Origin: JAHRAW01 sp963693025 | Lineage (GTDB): Bacteria > Pseudomonadota > Gammaproteobacteria > Arenicellales > Poriferihabitantaceae | Assembly (NCBI GenBank): GCA_963693025.1 | Contig: OY843749.1 | Span: forward strand, 2,418,001 to 2,482,000 | DNA: 64,000 nucleotides | Direction of reading: 5' to 3' | Shown here: piece by piece, positions 8,727 to 17,857 of the stretch | How the letters are laid out: each line of letters begins with the position of its first letter | Position numbering within the stretch: the first letter of the stretch is position 1 | Position numbers and translations under genes: made by a program | The notes under the pieces: generated by a model | What the model was told of the DNA's origin: nothing | Databases searched by the model: none | Seen by the model: the letters and a program-made list of their open reading frames with translations, nothing else

Positions 8727-9368
8727 TTATCGGTGAGAGATTAAGAAACGCGAGCGAACAACTCGCACATAGGTTGCAAAAGGGTTAAAGCCCGACACTC
8801 TTTCGGCATATTGGTCGTAAGTATTTCCGAATGCTTTGCGCAAAACGGTTTCCTCCCTGTTTGCGCGGATGCTGATGCCTGTGACGATGGGGATTAGTAT
8901 CAATGCGATAGGCGGTGATTGAAGGAATATCACAATCCCTACTGTGTCTAAAATATACGCAAAATAAAGCGGATGTCGAAGCCACGCGAAAACGCCGCTT
9001 TCAACGAGTTGATGCTGGTTTCGGATATCAATGTTCAGGCTATACATTGGTCCAAGTTGATGAAGCGCAAGCAGGCGAATCGTTATTCCCGACAGGAACA
9101 CAATCCACCCAAGCGCAAATAACCATGTTGTCTCAACGCTTATAATAATAAGGTATGGAACCAAGAGAACAAGCAGATTTTTGGGAATGACTACCAGAAG
9201 CATCTCACCCCAGTCACCGGACTCTCCCGACTTGTCTCTTCGATGCAGAAGTATGGCTTGGAAAATCAGCCTCAGCCCATAAATAGCGATAAAAGCGCCG
9301 GCCGCAAGCAACCGCTCTGCCGGAATAGCCGACAGCGACAAATTTCCTGTTGATATAACTTCAAACAT
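8727..9368 (-). CDS. Isoprenylcysteine carboxyl methyltransferase-family membrane protein
   Basis: An integral membrane protein of 213 residues with about five hydrophobic segments. The C-terminal part carries the signature of the ICMT/PEMT-like methyltransferases: NQHQLVESGVFAWLRHPLYFAY, then REETVLRKAFGNTYDQYAERV. The Arg-His-Pro and the acidic residues after it form the SAM-binding cap in this family. Bacterial members have no agreed substrate; lipids or small molecules are possible. It lies between ilvN and ilvC, where most relatives have nothing, so it is probably an insertion into the branched-chain operon. Confidence 0.72.
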   Translation of the reverse strand: MFEVISTGNLSLSAIPAERLLAAGAFIAIYGLRLIFQAILLHRRDKSGESGDWGEMLLVVIPKNLLVLLVPYLIIISVETTWLFALGWIVFLSGITIRLLALHQLGPMYSLNIDIRNQHQLVESGVFAWLRHPLYFAYILDTVGIVIFLQSPPIALILIPIVTGISIRANREETVLRKAFGNTYDQYAERVSGFNPFATYVRVVRSRFLISHR

Positions 9369-9457
9369 TCGGCGTTTATATCAATATATCAATATTAATG
9401 CAATCACTCCCGCACCAACCACTTTGGCGGGTTTTATAGCGCGTCGTACTCTTGCCG

Positions 9458-9952
9458 CTAAACCTTCAAAGCGCGCTTGCCGCGGCCAATGCCGGATATG
9501 CCCGAGCGCACCACTTCGATAATTTCAAACGGCGCAAGCGCCTCGAGAAACGCGTCCACCTTTTGGCTATTGCCGGTCAGTTCCAGGGTGTAGGTGGAAT
9601 CGGTTACGTCGATGATGCGACCGCGGAATATATCGTTCAACCGTTTGATTTCTTCGCGCTGGTCGCTGCCGGTGGTACCCACCTTGACCAGCATCAACTC
9701 GCGTTCAATGTGATGCCCCTCGGTCAGGTCGCTCAGTTTGACCACCTCGATTAACTTGTTCAACTGCTTGGTGATTTGCTCTATTATTTGGTCGGTGCCA
9801 AAGGTGACGATGGTCATGCGCGACAGCGAGTCGTCATCGGTGGGGGCGACGGTCAGCGACTCGATGTTGTAGCCGCGCGCGGAGAAAAGCCCCGCCACGC
9901 GGGAGAGCGCGCCGGCTTCGTTTTCCAGCAACACGGAAATGATTCTGCGCAT
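9458..9952 (-). CDS. ilvN: Acetolactate synthase small (regulatory) subunit
   Basis: The regulatory partner of IlvB that confers valine feedback and stimulates activity. The 164-residue protein starts MRRIISVLLENEAGALSRVAG, an ACT domain, with GYNIESLTVAPTDD following. The second half is the family C-terminal domain. It is of the long IlvH type. The start ATG overlaps the ilvB stop (TGATG), so the subunits are translationally coupled. Confidence 0.96.
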   Translation of the reverse strand: MRRIISVLLENEAGALSRVAGLFSARGYNIESLTVAPTDDDSLSRMTIVTFGTDQIIEQITKQLNKLIEVVKLSDLTEGHHIERELMLVKVGTTGSDQREEIKRLNDIFRGRIIDVTDSTYTLELTGNSQKVDAFLEALAPFEIIEVVRSGISGIGRGKRALKV

Positions 9953-11688
9953 CACGCCAACTCCCGTTCCACTTCCGCTTCGCCCGCGCACCCCGGCTTC
10001 AAGTGCATCTCGTTGTGCCCCTTGCCGGCGGCGATCATCGGATAGACGTTTTCGGCGGGGTCGGTGACCACATCGACAAACACCAACCGCTCCTTCATTG
10101 CGAACGCTTGCTTGAGCGCGTCCTCCACCTCCGCCGGCTTTTCAACGCGCATGCCGGCATGCCCGAAACTCTCCGCCAGCGCGACGAAATCGGGCAGCGC
10201 GTCCATGTAGGAATGCGAGTAGCGGCGGTCGTAAAAAAACTCCTGCCACTGGCGCACCATGCCCATGTAGCGGTTGTTCAGGTTGATGACTTTAATCGGC
10301 AGGTCGTATTGTTTGCAGGTGGACAATTCCTGAATGCACATGATGATGCTGGCGTCGCCGGTGATGCAGGCGACCGCTTCTTTCGGATGCGCGAGTTGCA
10401 CGCCCATCGCCGCCGGCAAACCGAAACCCATCGTTCCCAGCCCGCCGGAATTAATCCAACGGCGCGGCGCCTCGAAGCCGTAATACTGCGCCGCCCACAT
10501 CTGATGCTGCCCGACATCGGACGTCACGAACGCATCGCCGCCGGTCACCTCCATCATCTTCTGCACGACATACTGCGGCTTGATGACCTCGTCGCTGTGC
10601 GTGTAAGCGAGCGAGTCGAGCGACTTCCACTCATCGATTTGCCGCCACCAGCGCTCCACCGCCGGACGCTCGATTTCATCGAGGCGCGGCGCCGCCAGTT
10701 TCACCATCTCGCCGAGCACGTCGCCGCAGTCGCCGACGATGGGCACTTCCACCGCCACGTTCTTGCCGATGCTCGACGGGTCAATGTCGATTTGCACGAT
10801 GCGGGTGCCGGGCGAAAATTTTTCCAAGTCGCCGGTCACGCGGTCGTCAAAACGCGCGCCGACCGCGAGCATGACATCGCAGTCATGCATCGCCATGTTG
10901 GATTCGTAAGTGCCGTGCATGCCGAGCATGCCGAGGAAATAGCGGTTGGACGCGGCGATCGCGCCCAGCCCCATCAGCGTGGTGGTGCACGGAAAGCCGA
11001 GCAGGTCGACCAATTCGCGCAAGGGCTTTTGCGCGTCGCCGAGCACCGCCCCGCCGCCGGTGTAAATAATCGGACGCTTGGCGCGCAACAGTAAATCCAC
11101 GCCGCGCGCAATCTGCTTGCTGTGCCCCTTGCTGCGCGGCTGGTAGGAGCGCATGGCGACGCGCTTGGGGTAATCATACGCCGCGGTTTCGTTGGTGATG
11201 TCCTTGGGCACATCCACAACCACCGGACCGGGGCGCCCCGACGTGGCGAGATAGAACGCCTTTTTCATCGTCGTGGCGAGGTCGGCGACGTCCTTGACGA
11301 GGAAGTTATGCTTGACGCACGGGCGCGTGATGCCGACCGTGTCCACCTCCTGAAAAGCGTCGTCGCCAATCAGCGTGGACGGCACCTGCGCGGTGATAAC
11401 CACCATCGGAATGGAGTCCATAAAAGCCGTGGCGATGCCGGTGACCGTGTTGGTCACCCCCGGTCCCGAAGTCACCAACACCACCCCCGGCTTGCCGGTC
11501 GAGCGGGCATAACCATCGGCGGCATGCGTCGCCCCCTGCTCGTGCCGCACCAAAATATGCTTGACCGCCTCCTGGCGATACAACGCATCATAAATATGCA
11601 ACGCCGCCCCGCCGGGGTAGCCAAAAATAAACTCAATCTGCTCATCCTGCAAACAACGGACAAGAATCTCAGCGCCGGTAATCGTCAC
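9952..11688 (-). CDS. ilvB: Acetolactate synthase large (catalytic) subunit
   Basis: ThDP-dependent enzyme joining two pyruvates, or pyruvate and 2-oxobutyrate, at the entry to branched-chain amino acid synthesis. The frame reads TGAEILVRCLQDEQIEFIFG, then the catalytic Glu in RHEQGATHAADGYAR, GPGVTNTVTGIATA, and the ThDP/Mg motif starting GDASIIMCIQEL and ending NLNNRY. It is closest to the IlvI type. GTG at 11688 is taken as the start (578 aa) because GGTGGG lies just upstream and homologues begin there; the frame is open further upstream without support. Its stop overlaps the ilvN start. Confidence 0.95.
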   Translation of the reverse strand: MTITGAEILVRCLQDEQIEFIFGYPGGAALHIYDALYRQEAVKHILVRHEQGATHAADGYARSTGKPGVVLVTSGPGVTNTVTGIATAFMDSIPMVVITAQVPSTLIGDDAFQEVDTVGITRPCVKHNFLVKDVADLATTMKKAFYLATSGRPGPVVVDVPKDITNETAAYDYPKRVAMRSYQPRSKGHSKQIARGVDLLLRAKRPIIYTGGGAVLGDAQKPLRELVDLLGFPCTTTLMGLGAIAASNRYFLGMLGMHGTYESNMAMHDCDVMLAVGARFDDRVTGDLEKFSPGTRIVQIDIDPSSIGKNVAVEVPIVGDCGDVLGEMVKLAAPRLDEIERPAVERWWRQIDEWKSLDSLAYTHSDEVIKPQYVVQKMMEVTGGDAFVTSDVGQHQMWAAQYYGFEAPRRWINSGGLGTMGFGLPAAMGVQLAHPKEAVACITGDASIIMCIQELSTCKQYDLPIKVINLNNRYMGMVRQWQEFFYDRRYSHSYMDALPDFVALAESFGHAGMRVEKPAEVEDALKQAFAMKERLVFVDVVTDPAENVYPMIAAGKGHNEMHLKPGCAGEAEVERELA

Positions 11689-11703
11689 TTTGCACCCACC
11701 TAT

Positions 11704-11755
11704 AAAAAAACCACCGAAAACCCCCTGCGCGGGGGGCGAATGAGGGGGGAGTATA
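11704..11755 (-). promoter_or_regulatory. Promoter -10 and terminator-like hairpin in front of ilvB
   Basis: On the minus strand a TATACT -10 (11750-11755) is followed closely by a CCCCC-GCGC-GGGGG-type hairpin (11721-11736), then TTTT and, a few bases later, a run of seven T. ilvB starts 16 bases after the T-run. This has the form of an intrinsic terminator or attenuator, but no leader peptide is visible, and a transcript starting at this -10 would begin almost at the hairpin. Confidence 0.45.
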
Positions 11756-11795
11756 GCGGGAAATGGATGGGTAAATAAACCCCCAGCCTCAACTT

Positions 11796-11831
11796 CGTCA
11801 TTCTCGAATGATAGAAAAATAAGGAGCGATA
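11796..11831. repeat. Dispersed repeat, copy 4, left fragment (split by the IS)
   Basis: cgtcattctcgaatgatag followed by aaaaataaggagcgata is the left end module of the dispersed repeat. The rest of the same element resumes at 13455, after the insertion sequence. Confidence 0.85.
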
Positions 11832-13452
11832 CAGCCCGTGTAAAAACTCGTCCCATTCGGGTAAAATTCTTTGACTTTGATTTTCATATGGGGGGATTCG
11901 GGGATGGGTCATGTTGAAGGGGTATCGCGTCATCAGTCGGCGTTGTTTGCGGTGACGCTGGATGAGCGTGTGGCGGCGGATAATGCGGTGCGAGTGATTG
12001 ACCGGTTTGTGGATAAGTTGGATTTGTTAGAGTTGGGTTTTGGCAAGGTGGTGGCGGCGGCGACCGGTCGTCCGCCGTATCATCCGGGGATGATGTTGAA
12101 GTTGTTTGTGTATGGTTATTTGAATCAGATTCGGTCGAGTCGGCGTTTGGAGAGGGAGTGTGGTCGCAATCAGGAGTTGCAGTGGTTGTTGCGAGATTTG
12201 CGTCCGGACTTCAAGACGATTGCGAACTTTCGTCGGGACAATGCGGCGGCGTGGTCGGGGGTGTGCGCGCGGTTTGTGGATTTTTGTCGTCGGGCGGGGT
12301 TGTATGGCGGCGAGTTGGTGGCGGTGGATGGTTCCAAGTTTGGCGCGGTGTCGGGCAAGAAGTCGGTTTATACGGCGGCGCGGATACGGCGTGAGATGGC
12401 GCAAGTGGAGCGCGAAGTGGCGGCGTATAGAGAGTTGTTGGAAGCGTCGGATGCGTCGGATGCGCCGGTGGATGAAGTGGCGGAAGTGTCGGCGGTGCGC
12501 GCGGCGTTGGCGGCGTTGGATGCGCATAAGGGCAAGTTGGATGGGTTGTCGGCGGAGTTGCGCGGTCGCGGTGGTGCTCAGGTGGTGAAGGGCGAGGGAG
12601 ATGCGCGGCTGATGCGTCAAGCGGGCGGCGGTCGAGCGGTGAGTTACAATGTGCAGACGGCGGTGGATGGCAAGCACAAGTTGATTGCGGCGCATGAAGT
12701 GACCACTGAGAGCAACGACCGTCGGCAGTTGTATGGCATGGCGAAGCGAGCGAAGGCGGCTTTGGGGGTGAAGGGATTGACGGTGTTGGCGGATGCGGGA
12801 TATCAGAATGGCGCGCAGGGTGCGGCGTGTGAGGCGGCGGGTATAACGGCGGTGGTGCCGCGCGCGAAGTTGTCGCATCCGCGCGGTGATTATTTCAGCC
12901 GCGCGCGGTTTAGATATGATGGTCGGCGCGATGTTTATACTTGTCCGGCTGGCGAGGTGTTGCGGCGTTATCGCAACGAGGCGAAGAAGCAGACGCGGCA
13001 TTACACGACTGATGCTTGCGGTGGTTGCGGTATGCGAAGTCAGTGCACTGGCAGTCGGCGGCGCAGCATCAGTCGTCCTTATCATGAGTCGGTGGTGGAG
13101 CGCATGCACCGGCGGTCGGTGGCGCATCCGGAGTTGATGCGTTTGCGGGCGAGTTTGAGCGAGCATCCGTTCGGCAACATCAAACAGATGATGGGTGGCG
13201 GTCGGTTTCTGCTGCGTGGTTTGGATAAAGTCAAGGCGGAAGCGGGTATGTGTATGCTGGCGTATAACCTGAAACGGGTCATCAACCTCATGGGCGTTGA
13301 GACGCTGTGCGCGAGATTGGCGGAGCCCTCCCCGGCGCCGGCTTGAGCGGCGTTTTTTAAGCAAGAACATCCCCGCCCGGCGCGAGCATCGCTAAAACAA
13401 CAAACCGCGCCAGACGATTGGCTTGCGGCGGCTTGAGTTTTTGCACGGGCTG
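11832..13452 (+). mobile_element. IS1182-family insertion sequence
   Basis: One transposase gene bounded by terminal inverted repeats: cagcccgtgtaaaaactc at 11832-11849 and its complement at 13435-13452 (17 of 18 match). It has inserted into a copy of the dispersed palindromic repeat, whose two halves flank it. The flanks (gata on the left, ggta on the right) do not give a clear target-site duplication. Confidence 0.85.
11904..13346 (+). CDS. IS1182-family transposase
   Basis: A full-length DDE transposase of 480 residues. The N-terminal part carries the IS1182/IS1380-type opening (ALFAVTLDERVAADNAVR, then GRPPYHPGMMLKLFVYGYL). Catalytic aspartates are likely in LVAVDGSKFG and TVLADAGYQNG, and the final acidic residue near the HPFGNIKQMMGG to GLDKVKAEAGM region. 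A small zinc-finger-like Cys cluster (YTCPAGEVL, ACGGCGMRSQC) precedes that. The ATG at 11904 matches family starts and follows a G-rich site; a TTG at 11871 is in frame. No frameshift is seen, so it may be active. Confidence 0.92.
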   Translation: MGHVEGVSRHQSALFAVTLDERVAADNAVRVIDRFVDKLDLLELGFGKVVAAATGRPPYHPGMMLKLFVYGYLNQIRSSRRLERECGRNQELQWLLRDLRPDFKTIANFRRDNAAAWSGVCARFVDFCRRAGLYGGELVAVDGSKFGAVSGKKSVYTAARIRREMAQVEREVAAYRELLEASDASDAPVDEVAEVSAVRAALAALDAHKGKLDGLSAELRGRGGAQVVKGEGDARLMRQAGGGRAVSYNVQTAVDGKHKLIAAHEVTTESNDRRQLYGMAKRAKAALGVKGLTVLADAGYQNGAQGAACEAAGITAVVPRAKLSHPRGDYFSRARFRYDGRRDVYTCPAGEVLRRYRNEAKKQTRHYTTDACGGCGMRSQCTGSRRRSISRPYHESVVERMHRRSVAHPELMRLRASLSEHPFGNIKQMMGGGRFLLRGLDKVKAEAGMCMLAYNLKRVINLMGVETLCARLAEPSPAPA

Positions 13453-13454
13453 GG

Positions 13455-13620
13455 TAGCGACTATATTTTTCATCGCCTTCGGGAATCTCCCTAAGGCTAC
13501 CGTGAATTCCAACAAAGCCCGTGCCAGTCTTAGGGAGATTCCCGAGGACGCAAGTGTCCGTAAGCCGCCGCTTAAAAGAAAAAGCGCGGCGGCAACGGAC
13601 ACTAACGCTCGAGAATGACG
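13455..13620. repeat. Dispersed repeat, copy 4, right part
   Basis: Continues the element broken at 11831: tagcgactatatttttcatc, the box gggaatctccctaag, a core with acaaagcccgtgcc, the inverted box, the long hairpin and the end cgctcgagaatgacg. Confidence 0.85.
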
Positions 13621-13647
13621 AAGTGGTGGGAATGACGAGTAGTAGTT

Positions 13648-13704
13648 CGTCATTCCCGCAGAGCCTGCCCCCGCAGTGTGTTAGCGGGGGACGCGAGAAT
13701 CCAG
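13648..13704. repeat. Short dRS3-like repeat
   Basis: cgtcattcccgcagagcctg followed by a ccccgc/gcgggg hairpin and cgcgagaatcc. A related hairpin (gcctgcccccgcagtgtgtt) is embedded in repeat copy 11 near 38516. It resembles the small attccc/ggaat repeats of Neisseria in form. Confidence 0.55.
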
Positions 13705-13715
13705 CCGCCGATGCA

Positions 13716-16667
13716 CTATTCAGTATCTGGCGCAAAAATTGATTCAGGGTTGCTTATCCAGTAGCGCTGGTAAGCCTGCGCGGGCTGTCCGCTCGGGTTG
13801 TAGAAGAGCAGGTTCACGGAAACCCGCCAATCCGGGCGGTGTTTGAAAAAACGGGATTTGCCACTCTGCGTGAACAGAGTTTTATAGCCGTCGATTTTAC
13901 GATATGCCGTGGCATATTCGGTTCCCTTCGGGTCGACAAACACGATTCGATATTCATTCTTTCGGCACATCCAGAACACAAAATCGGGCTTGAAGCGACG
14001 GTAGTCGTTCACTGAGTCATCGAAGTAAGGGATATGAATCCGGTCCAGGGATTCATCGAGTTTGCTGAACATCCATGCATCCCAGGGAATGTCCTCTTTA
14101 TCGACCCACGCTTCCAGCGCATTCACGAAACGTACCTCGCTTTCAACCTTGATGATGTGCTGTATGTAATTCGCTTTTTCATTTCCCAGCGCCACCGGCA
14201 GGTAGTAATGCCCGATGAGTTTTTTGATGAGCAGGTCGTTGAACGTCTCGGTGGTTTGCCCCGCAACTTTCCGGTCGAAATTTTCCCGCGTGATTTCTTC
14301 GCTCGCAAGTTGCACTGCCAGGTCGCCTATCTCTTGATTAGACGCTCTGCCTTGCTTGACGTTTTCAATTTTCTTTTGCAGTTCGCGGACATGCTCAGGG
14401 AAAGCGCGAATCTGTTGGAAGTGGACGATATCTTCATCGTTAATTTCCCGCACGCTGTCCGATACTTTCGCGGTCTTGGAAAGATGCGACATCAGCCGGC
14501 TCTGCAAAAACGGCAAGCGCGCATAATGCTTGCCGGACTCAACCGTCAGGTTTGCCGGTTGCGCAGCCATCTCGTGCAATTCGGCAATCTGCGGCGGAGC
14601 CAGCCCATCGCGCACCGCCAGCACCGCATCGGATGTTCTCGCAAGCCATTCCTCAAACCGCAGTTTCGTCTCGGCGCTCAGTGAAAACGGCAGCCTCGAA
14701 GCCGTTTTGGGCGCATCCCGGTATTCGGGTATCAGCAACGGCATCTCACGCCCGTGGATTTTGGGTATCGGCGCTTTCTGGAAACCTTCCAGCGATTCAA
14801 ACGCGGCGGTCCTCTCGGTTTCCAACCCTTCCAGCACGGACTTGACGGCTTTGCGATTGGTGGCGAAGAGGAATAGCGTCTCTACCGGTTGCACGCCGTC
14901 ACGAATGGTGTCCACCGCCTTTTTTTCTTCGCCTTCCAACACGAGGCGGCTGCAACGGCAACGTTGATTTGGCAACGGCTCTATGCGCACGCCGCGGCCA
15001 ACCGATTGCACGACAAATTTCTTTGCGTCACTCCCGCCGATGTTGATGAAATTGATAACATTCGGGCGGTTTGAATCCCAACTCTCGAAAAATGAACGGG
15101 AGCCCATCAGAATGGTGATTGCGCTTTTCTCCAACCCGTCAAAAAACGACTTCTCTTGCAGCGTGGTTGTTTCCTCATACCCGACCAGCAGTTTATTGCG
15201 CCACTTGGCGGTGTCGCCGATGCGTATCAGGGCAAACGGCGAGTCGGCATTTCTCAGTTGAAACGCCAGTTCTTTGTTATCGCCGCTGCGAATAATCTGC
15301 AACGCGCCCTTCCTGCGGCTGAGAAAAACCGCTTCACGCAAATCGGCGACCTTGAGGGTCTTAATGAAATTCTCACCGACGCCGGTAACGCCCCCGCTAT
15401 GTCCTCCGAAAAGCGGTTGTGCGTTTTCCCAGTCGGTAATCAGTTCGTCCTTTGAGTCGCGGAAAAGCGCCTCGTCAATCTCGCCCGTGGCAATCTCGCG
15501 CAAGATTTGGAAAAACGCCCATAAATCATTTTGTGCATTTTCAATATCGGTATTCACGGAGTTGACCAACGTCAGCATCAGCGGCAGGTGATAGAGTTGC
15601 GCCAACCCGGTATCGCGGCGAAGTTCTTTAACCCGCATGGAGACATACCCCAGCGTGAGCAGCGACTTCAACACGATTTTCCGCCGCTCGGAATAGTTTA
15701 TCTCCTCCCCCTTGCGCTTAAACGCTTCGTATTCTTTTTCATTCAGGTAGATATTTTTTCCGCGCCCGTTTTTTATAAACTCTTCCAGATTGTATTTTTT
15801 GACGGTCGTAACAATGTCCTCTTTGTCCGTGAAAGTGGCGGAGAAATTAAACAAAAAACCCTCGCGCGCCATAATCGCGTAATACGCCTGCCGCTTGGAA
15901 TCCTCCTTGCCGCCCTTGTGCGCCTCGTCCAAAAGAATGAACCACTTCCCGCCGTTTTCATACATGCGGTAATCAGTCAACGCATCTTTCTGCACATCGG
16001 AAATGTTGTCGCTGCGGTGGTAATACACGGTAACCGCCTCGCCAAGCCGCGCCTGCCGACCGCGGTGCATCTCCCGAAGCGGAACAAGATCAATCAACAA
16101 CCCGGACTGATTGAATTCGTCAACCGTGCGCCGTATCTGCCCAATCAAATGCTCGCTCGGCGCAAGAATCAACATGTTATGCGGCGGTATTTCGTTGTGC
16201 CGTTGCAAGCAATGCAGATACTCAATCAGTTTGACCATCACAAGCGTCTTGCCGCTTCCCGTCGCCATCCAAAAACACATGCGGTTGATGAGGTTATGGT
16301 ATGAAATCAAATCGCCCCACGGCCTGATGAAGTCTGACAGGATGCGAAATACCTGACTCTCATTCCGGTTCCTTTCATCCGCCCGGCTTTCGTATTTTTT
16401 CAAATAGGAAACAGGAAAATCCCGATACAAATCCGCAAAATCTTTCTTGCGCTCCGCGTTTGTTTCCAATGACTCGCCGGCAGCCCAGTCATGCGTTTTC
16501 CCATAATAAAGAAACAACGCCCGCGCGGCTTTTTGCAAGGCGTCCGTTTGATAGTCGTATAACGTCTTTTCAACGGAAAACCGACCCGCATCAGGCACCC
16601 GCCATGTTTCGGGCAGGTCGTCGTAGTTTAGGAGTTGGGTTAGGGGTTCAAGGGCGGGAGCGGTCAC
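13716..16667 (-). CDS. Type III restriction enzyme, Res subunit (helicase-nuclease)
   Basis: ATP-driven restriction subunit that acts with the Mod methyltransferase. The 983-residue protein has SF2 motifs: Walker A ATGSGKT (135-141), DEAH (247-250), SAT (276-278), and motif VI VQSVGRGVRIEP. The C-terminal nuclease reads PDFVFW (894-899) and VDPKG (Asp912, Lys914), a PD-(D/E)xK arrangement. It starts with GTG at 16667, overlapping the preceding receiver gene's stop (GTGA), so it is the last gene of a coupled operon. Its first 62 codons are repeated at 22197-22376, fused there to mod sequence. Base composition is higher in GC than the genes directly upstream. It appears intact. Confidence 0.9.
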   Translation of the reverse strand: MTAPALEPLTQLLNYDDLPETWRVPDAGRFSVEKTLYDYQTDALQKAARALFLYYGKTHDWAAGESLETNAERKKDFADLYRDFPVSYLKKYESRADERNRNESQVFRILSDFIRPWGDLISYHNLINRMCFWMATGSGKTLVMVKLIEYLHCLQRHNEIPPHNMLILAPSEHLIGQIRRTVDEFNQSGLLIDLVPLREMHRGRQARLGEAVTVYYHRSDNISDVQKDALTDYRMYENGGKWFILLDEAHKGGKEDSKRQAYYAIMAREGFLFNFSATFTDKEDIVTTVKKYNLEEFIKNGRGKNIYLNEKEYEAFKRKGEEINYSERRKIVLKSLLTLGYVSMRVKELRRDTGLAQLYHLPLMLTLVNSVNTDIENAQNDLWAFFQILREIATGEIDEALFRDSKDELITDWENAQPLFGGHSGGVTGVGENFIKTLKVADLREAVFLSRRKGALQIIRSGDNKELAFQLRNADSPFALIRIGDTAKWRNKLLVGYEETTTLQEKSFFDGLEKSAITILMGSRSFFESWDSNRPNVINFINIGGSDAKKFVVQSVGRGVRIEPLPNQRCRCSRLVLEGEEKKAVDTIRDGVQPVETLFLFATNRKAVKSVLEGLETERTAAFESLEGFQKAPIPKIHGREMPLLIPEYRDAPKTASRLPFSLSAETKLRFEEWLARTSDAVLAVRDGLAPPQIAELHEMAAQPANLTVESGKHYARLPFLQSRLMSHLSKTAKVSDSVREINDEDIVHFQQIRAFPEHVRELQKKIENVKQGRASNQEIGDLAVQLASEEITRENFDRKVAGQTTETFNDLLIKKLIGHYYLPVALGNEKANYIQHIIKVESEVRFVNALEAWVDKEDIPWDAWMFSKLDESLDRIHIPYFDDSVNDYRRFKPDFVFWMCRKNEYRIVFVDPKGTEYATAYRKIDGYKTLFTQSGKSRFFKHRPDWRVSVNLLFYNPSGQPAQAYQRYWISNPESIFAPDTE

Positions 16668-17857
16668 TTTTTCGTATCCATATCTATGGCTTCTTCGGGT
16701 ATTCGGGGGAGTCCTTGGCGCTGAAGAAAAAATGCGTAGCGCTGTTGAATCCTGGTTATATATGGGTGAATAAGACGTCCAACACGTTTATTTTTCAACT
16801 CGCTAAATGGCTTTTTTATTAAATTCCGGTGATCAAATTCAATGGTCTCTCCACCGTTAACTCCGAATACGATAGATTGCCATACTCTCTCGTTAAAATG
16901 GCCCATGTTATAAAGATCCTTAACCTTGTTATTTCCCAAAGGCTTTCCTTTCAGACAAAACAATTCAATACTATCAACAGTTTTATTCTTTCCCCTTGGT
17001 AAGCAATCACAGTCCGCACGAATGTTAATTAAATATTCTTTTTCGCACTTAAATAAATCTCCACTCCTTATATCACTATCTGGTAAGTCTTTTATGAAAC
17101 TTGCACCCTCCAAAACAGATTTAATATCTTCACTGCCTATTGCGTATGGTCGTTTGCTCAACACTCTATCTGCAAAAATATCAGTTTCCATGCGTGCTAA
17201 TATATTATTATTTATAAGATTAACCATAGATGAACTTGGGTCTGCGCCATCCTTTTTGTAAGACGACCAGAACACTTTGGGCCAACTGGGGCTCTTCTCA
17301 TACATTGAACTAAAAAGGTTTCTTTTTGCTTCATAAAATGCCTGTTCCCAAGCTTTCAAGGTGTAAACAGAAGCATTTTTATTTATCCAGTTATTGATAA
17401 GACCGAAAAGGTCTCCCTCTCCCTCTGTGAGATCAGACTTTCGTTCAATAAATATGAAATTTTTCCCTACATGCTCCTTATCATAAAGACCATGTGGACA
17501 GATTTCATCCTTTATGTCTTCGGGGTCTTCATTCGTAAAAATGAAAACAGGAATAAAGTGACTCTTTGCCCTTATCAGAAAATCGATATTATCCTGGATA
17601 CCCTTGCTCTCCAGTTCCGATGAATCATCAGACCACAACTTCCAATCTAACAACACAAAACTTGCCGAGCGTAGTAAATTGTTACAAGTCAGATCTGATG
17701 GAATTTCATTCTCTATGTATAAAGGTATTTCTTGATCTTTGATTTTCTCTACTATCTTACCGATCTTATCGCTCTTCGCTGTGCCATTTTTCTCCAAAGA
17801 ATCATCAATCACAACTGCAATTCCTGACATGAGTTTTTTAAGTTCATCATTGTTCAT
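16664..17857 (-). CDS. Receiver-domain protein within the type III RM operon
   Basis: The first 140 residues look like a response-regulator receiver: an acidic pair in AVVIDDS (Asp18, Asp19), a candidate phospho-acceptor in FVLLDWKLW (Asp71), a Thr in PVFIFTNED (Thr108) and a Lys near residue 140. The rest (about 255 residues) shows no domain I recognise; it has no obvious HTH. The gene starts directly after the stop of the GHKL gene and overlaps res by four bases, so kinase-like protein, receiver and restriction subunit are translated in tandem. The gene is AT-rich. Inference: it receives a signal from the GHKL protein and acts on Res or on itself. No such mechanism is known to me for type III systems. 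Confidence 0.62.
   Translation of the reverse strand: MNNDELKKLMSGIAVVIDDSLEKNGTAKSDKIGKIVEKIKDQEIPLYIENEIPSDLTCNNLLRSASFVLLDWKLWSDDSSELESKGIQDNIDFLIRAKSHFIPVFIFTNEDPEDIKDEICPHGLYDKEHVGKNFIFIERKSDLTEGEGDLFGLINNWINKNASVYTLKAWEQAFYEAKRNLFSSMYEKSPSWPKVFWSSYKKDGADPSSSMVNLINNNILARMETDIFADRVLSKRPYAIGSEDIKSVLEGASFIKDLPDSDIRSGDLFKCEKEYLINIRADCDCLPRGKNKTVDSIELFCLKGKPLGNNKVKDLYNMGHFNERVWQSIVFGVNGGETIEFDHRNLIKKPFSELKNKRVGRLIHPYITRIQQRYAFFLQRQGLPRIPEEAIDMDTKK

Noticed and set aside
10003..11094. Plus-strand frame of 363 codons opposite ilvB
   Set aside because: No motif; composition is the mirror of ilvB.
12027..13370. Minus-strand frame of 447 codons opposite the transposase
   Set aside because: Shadow of the IS1182-family gene.
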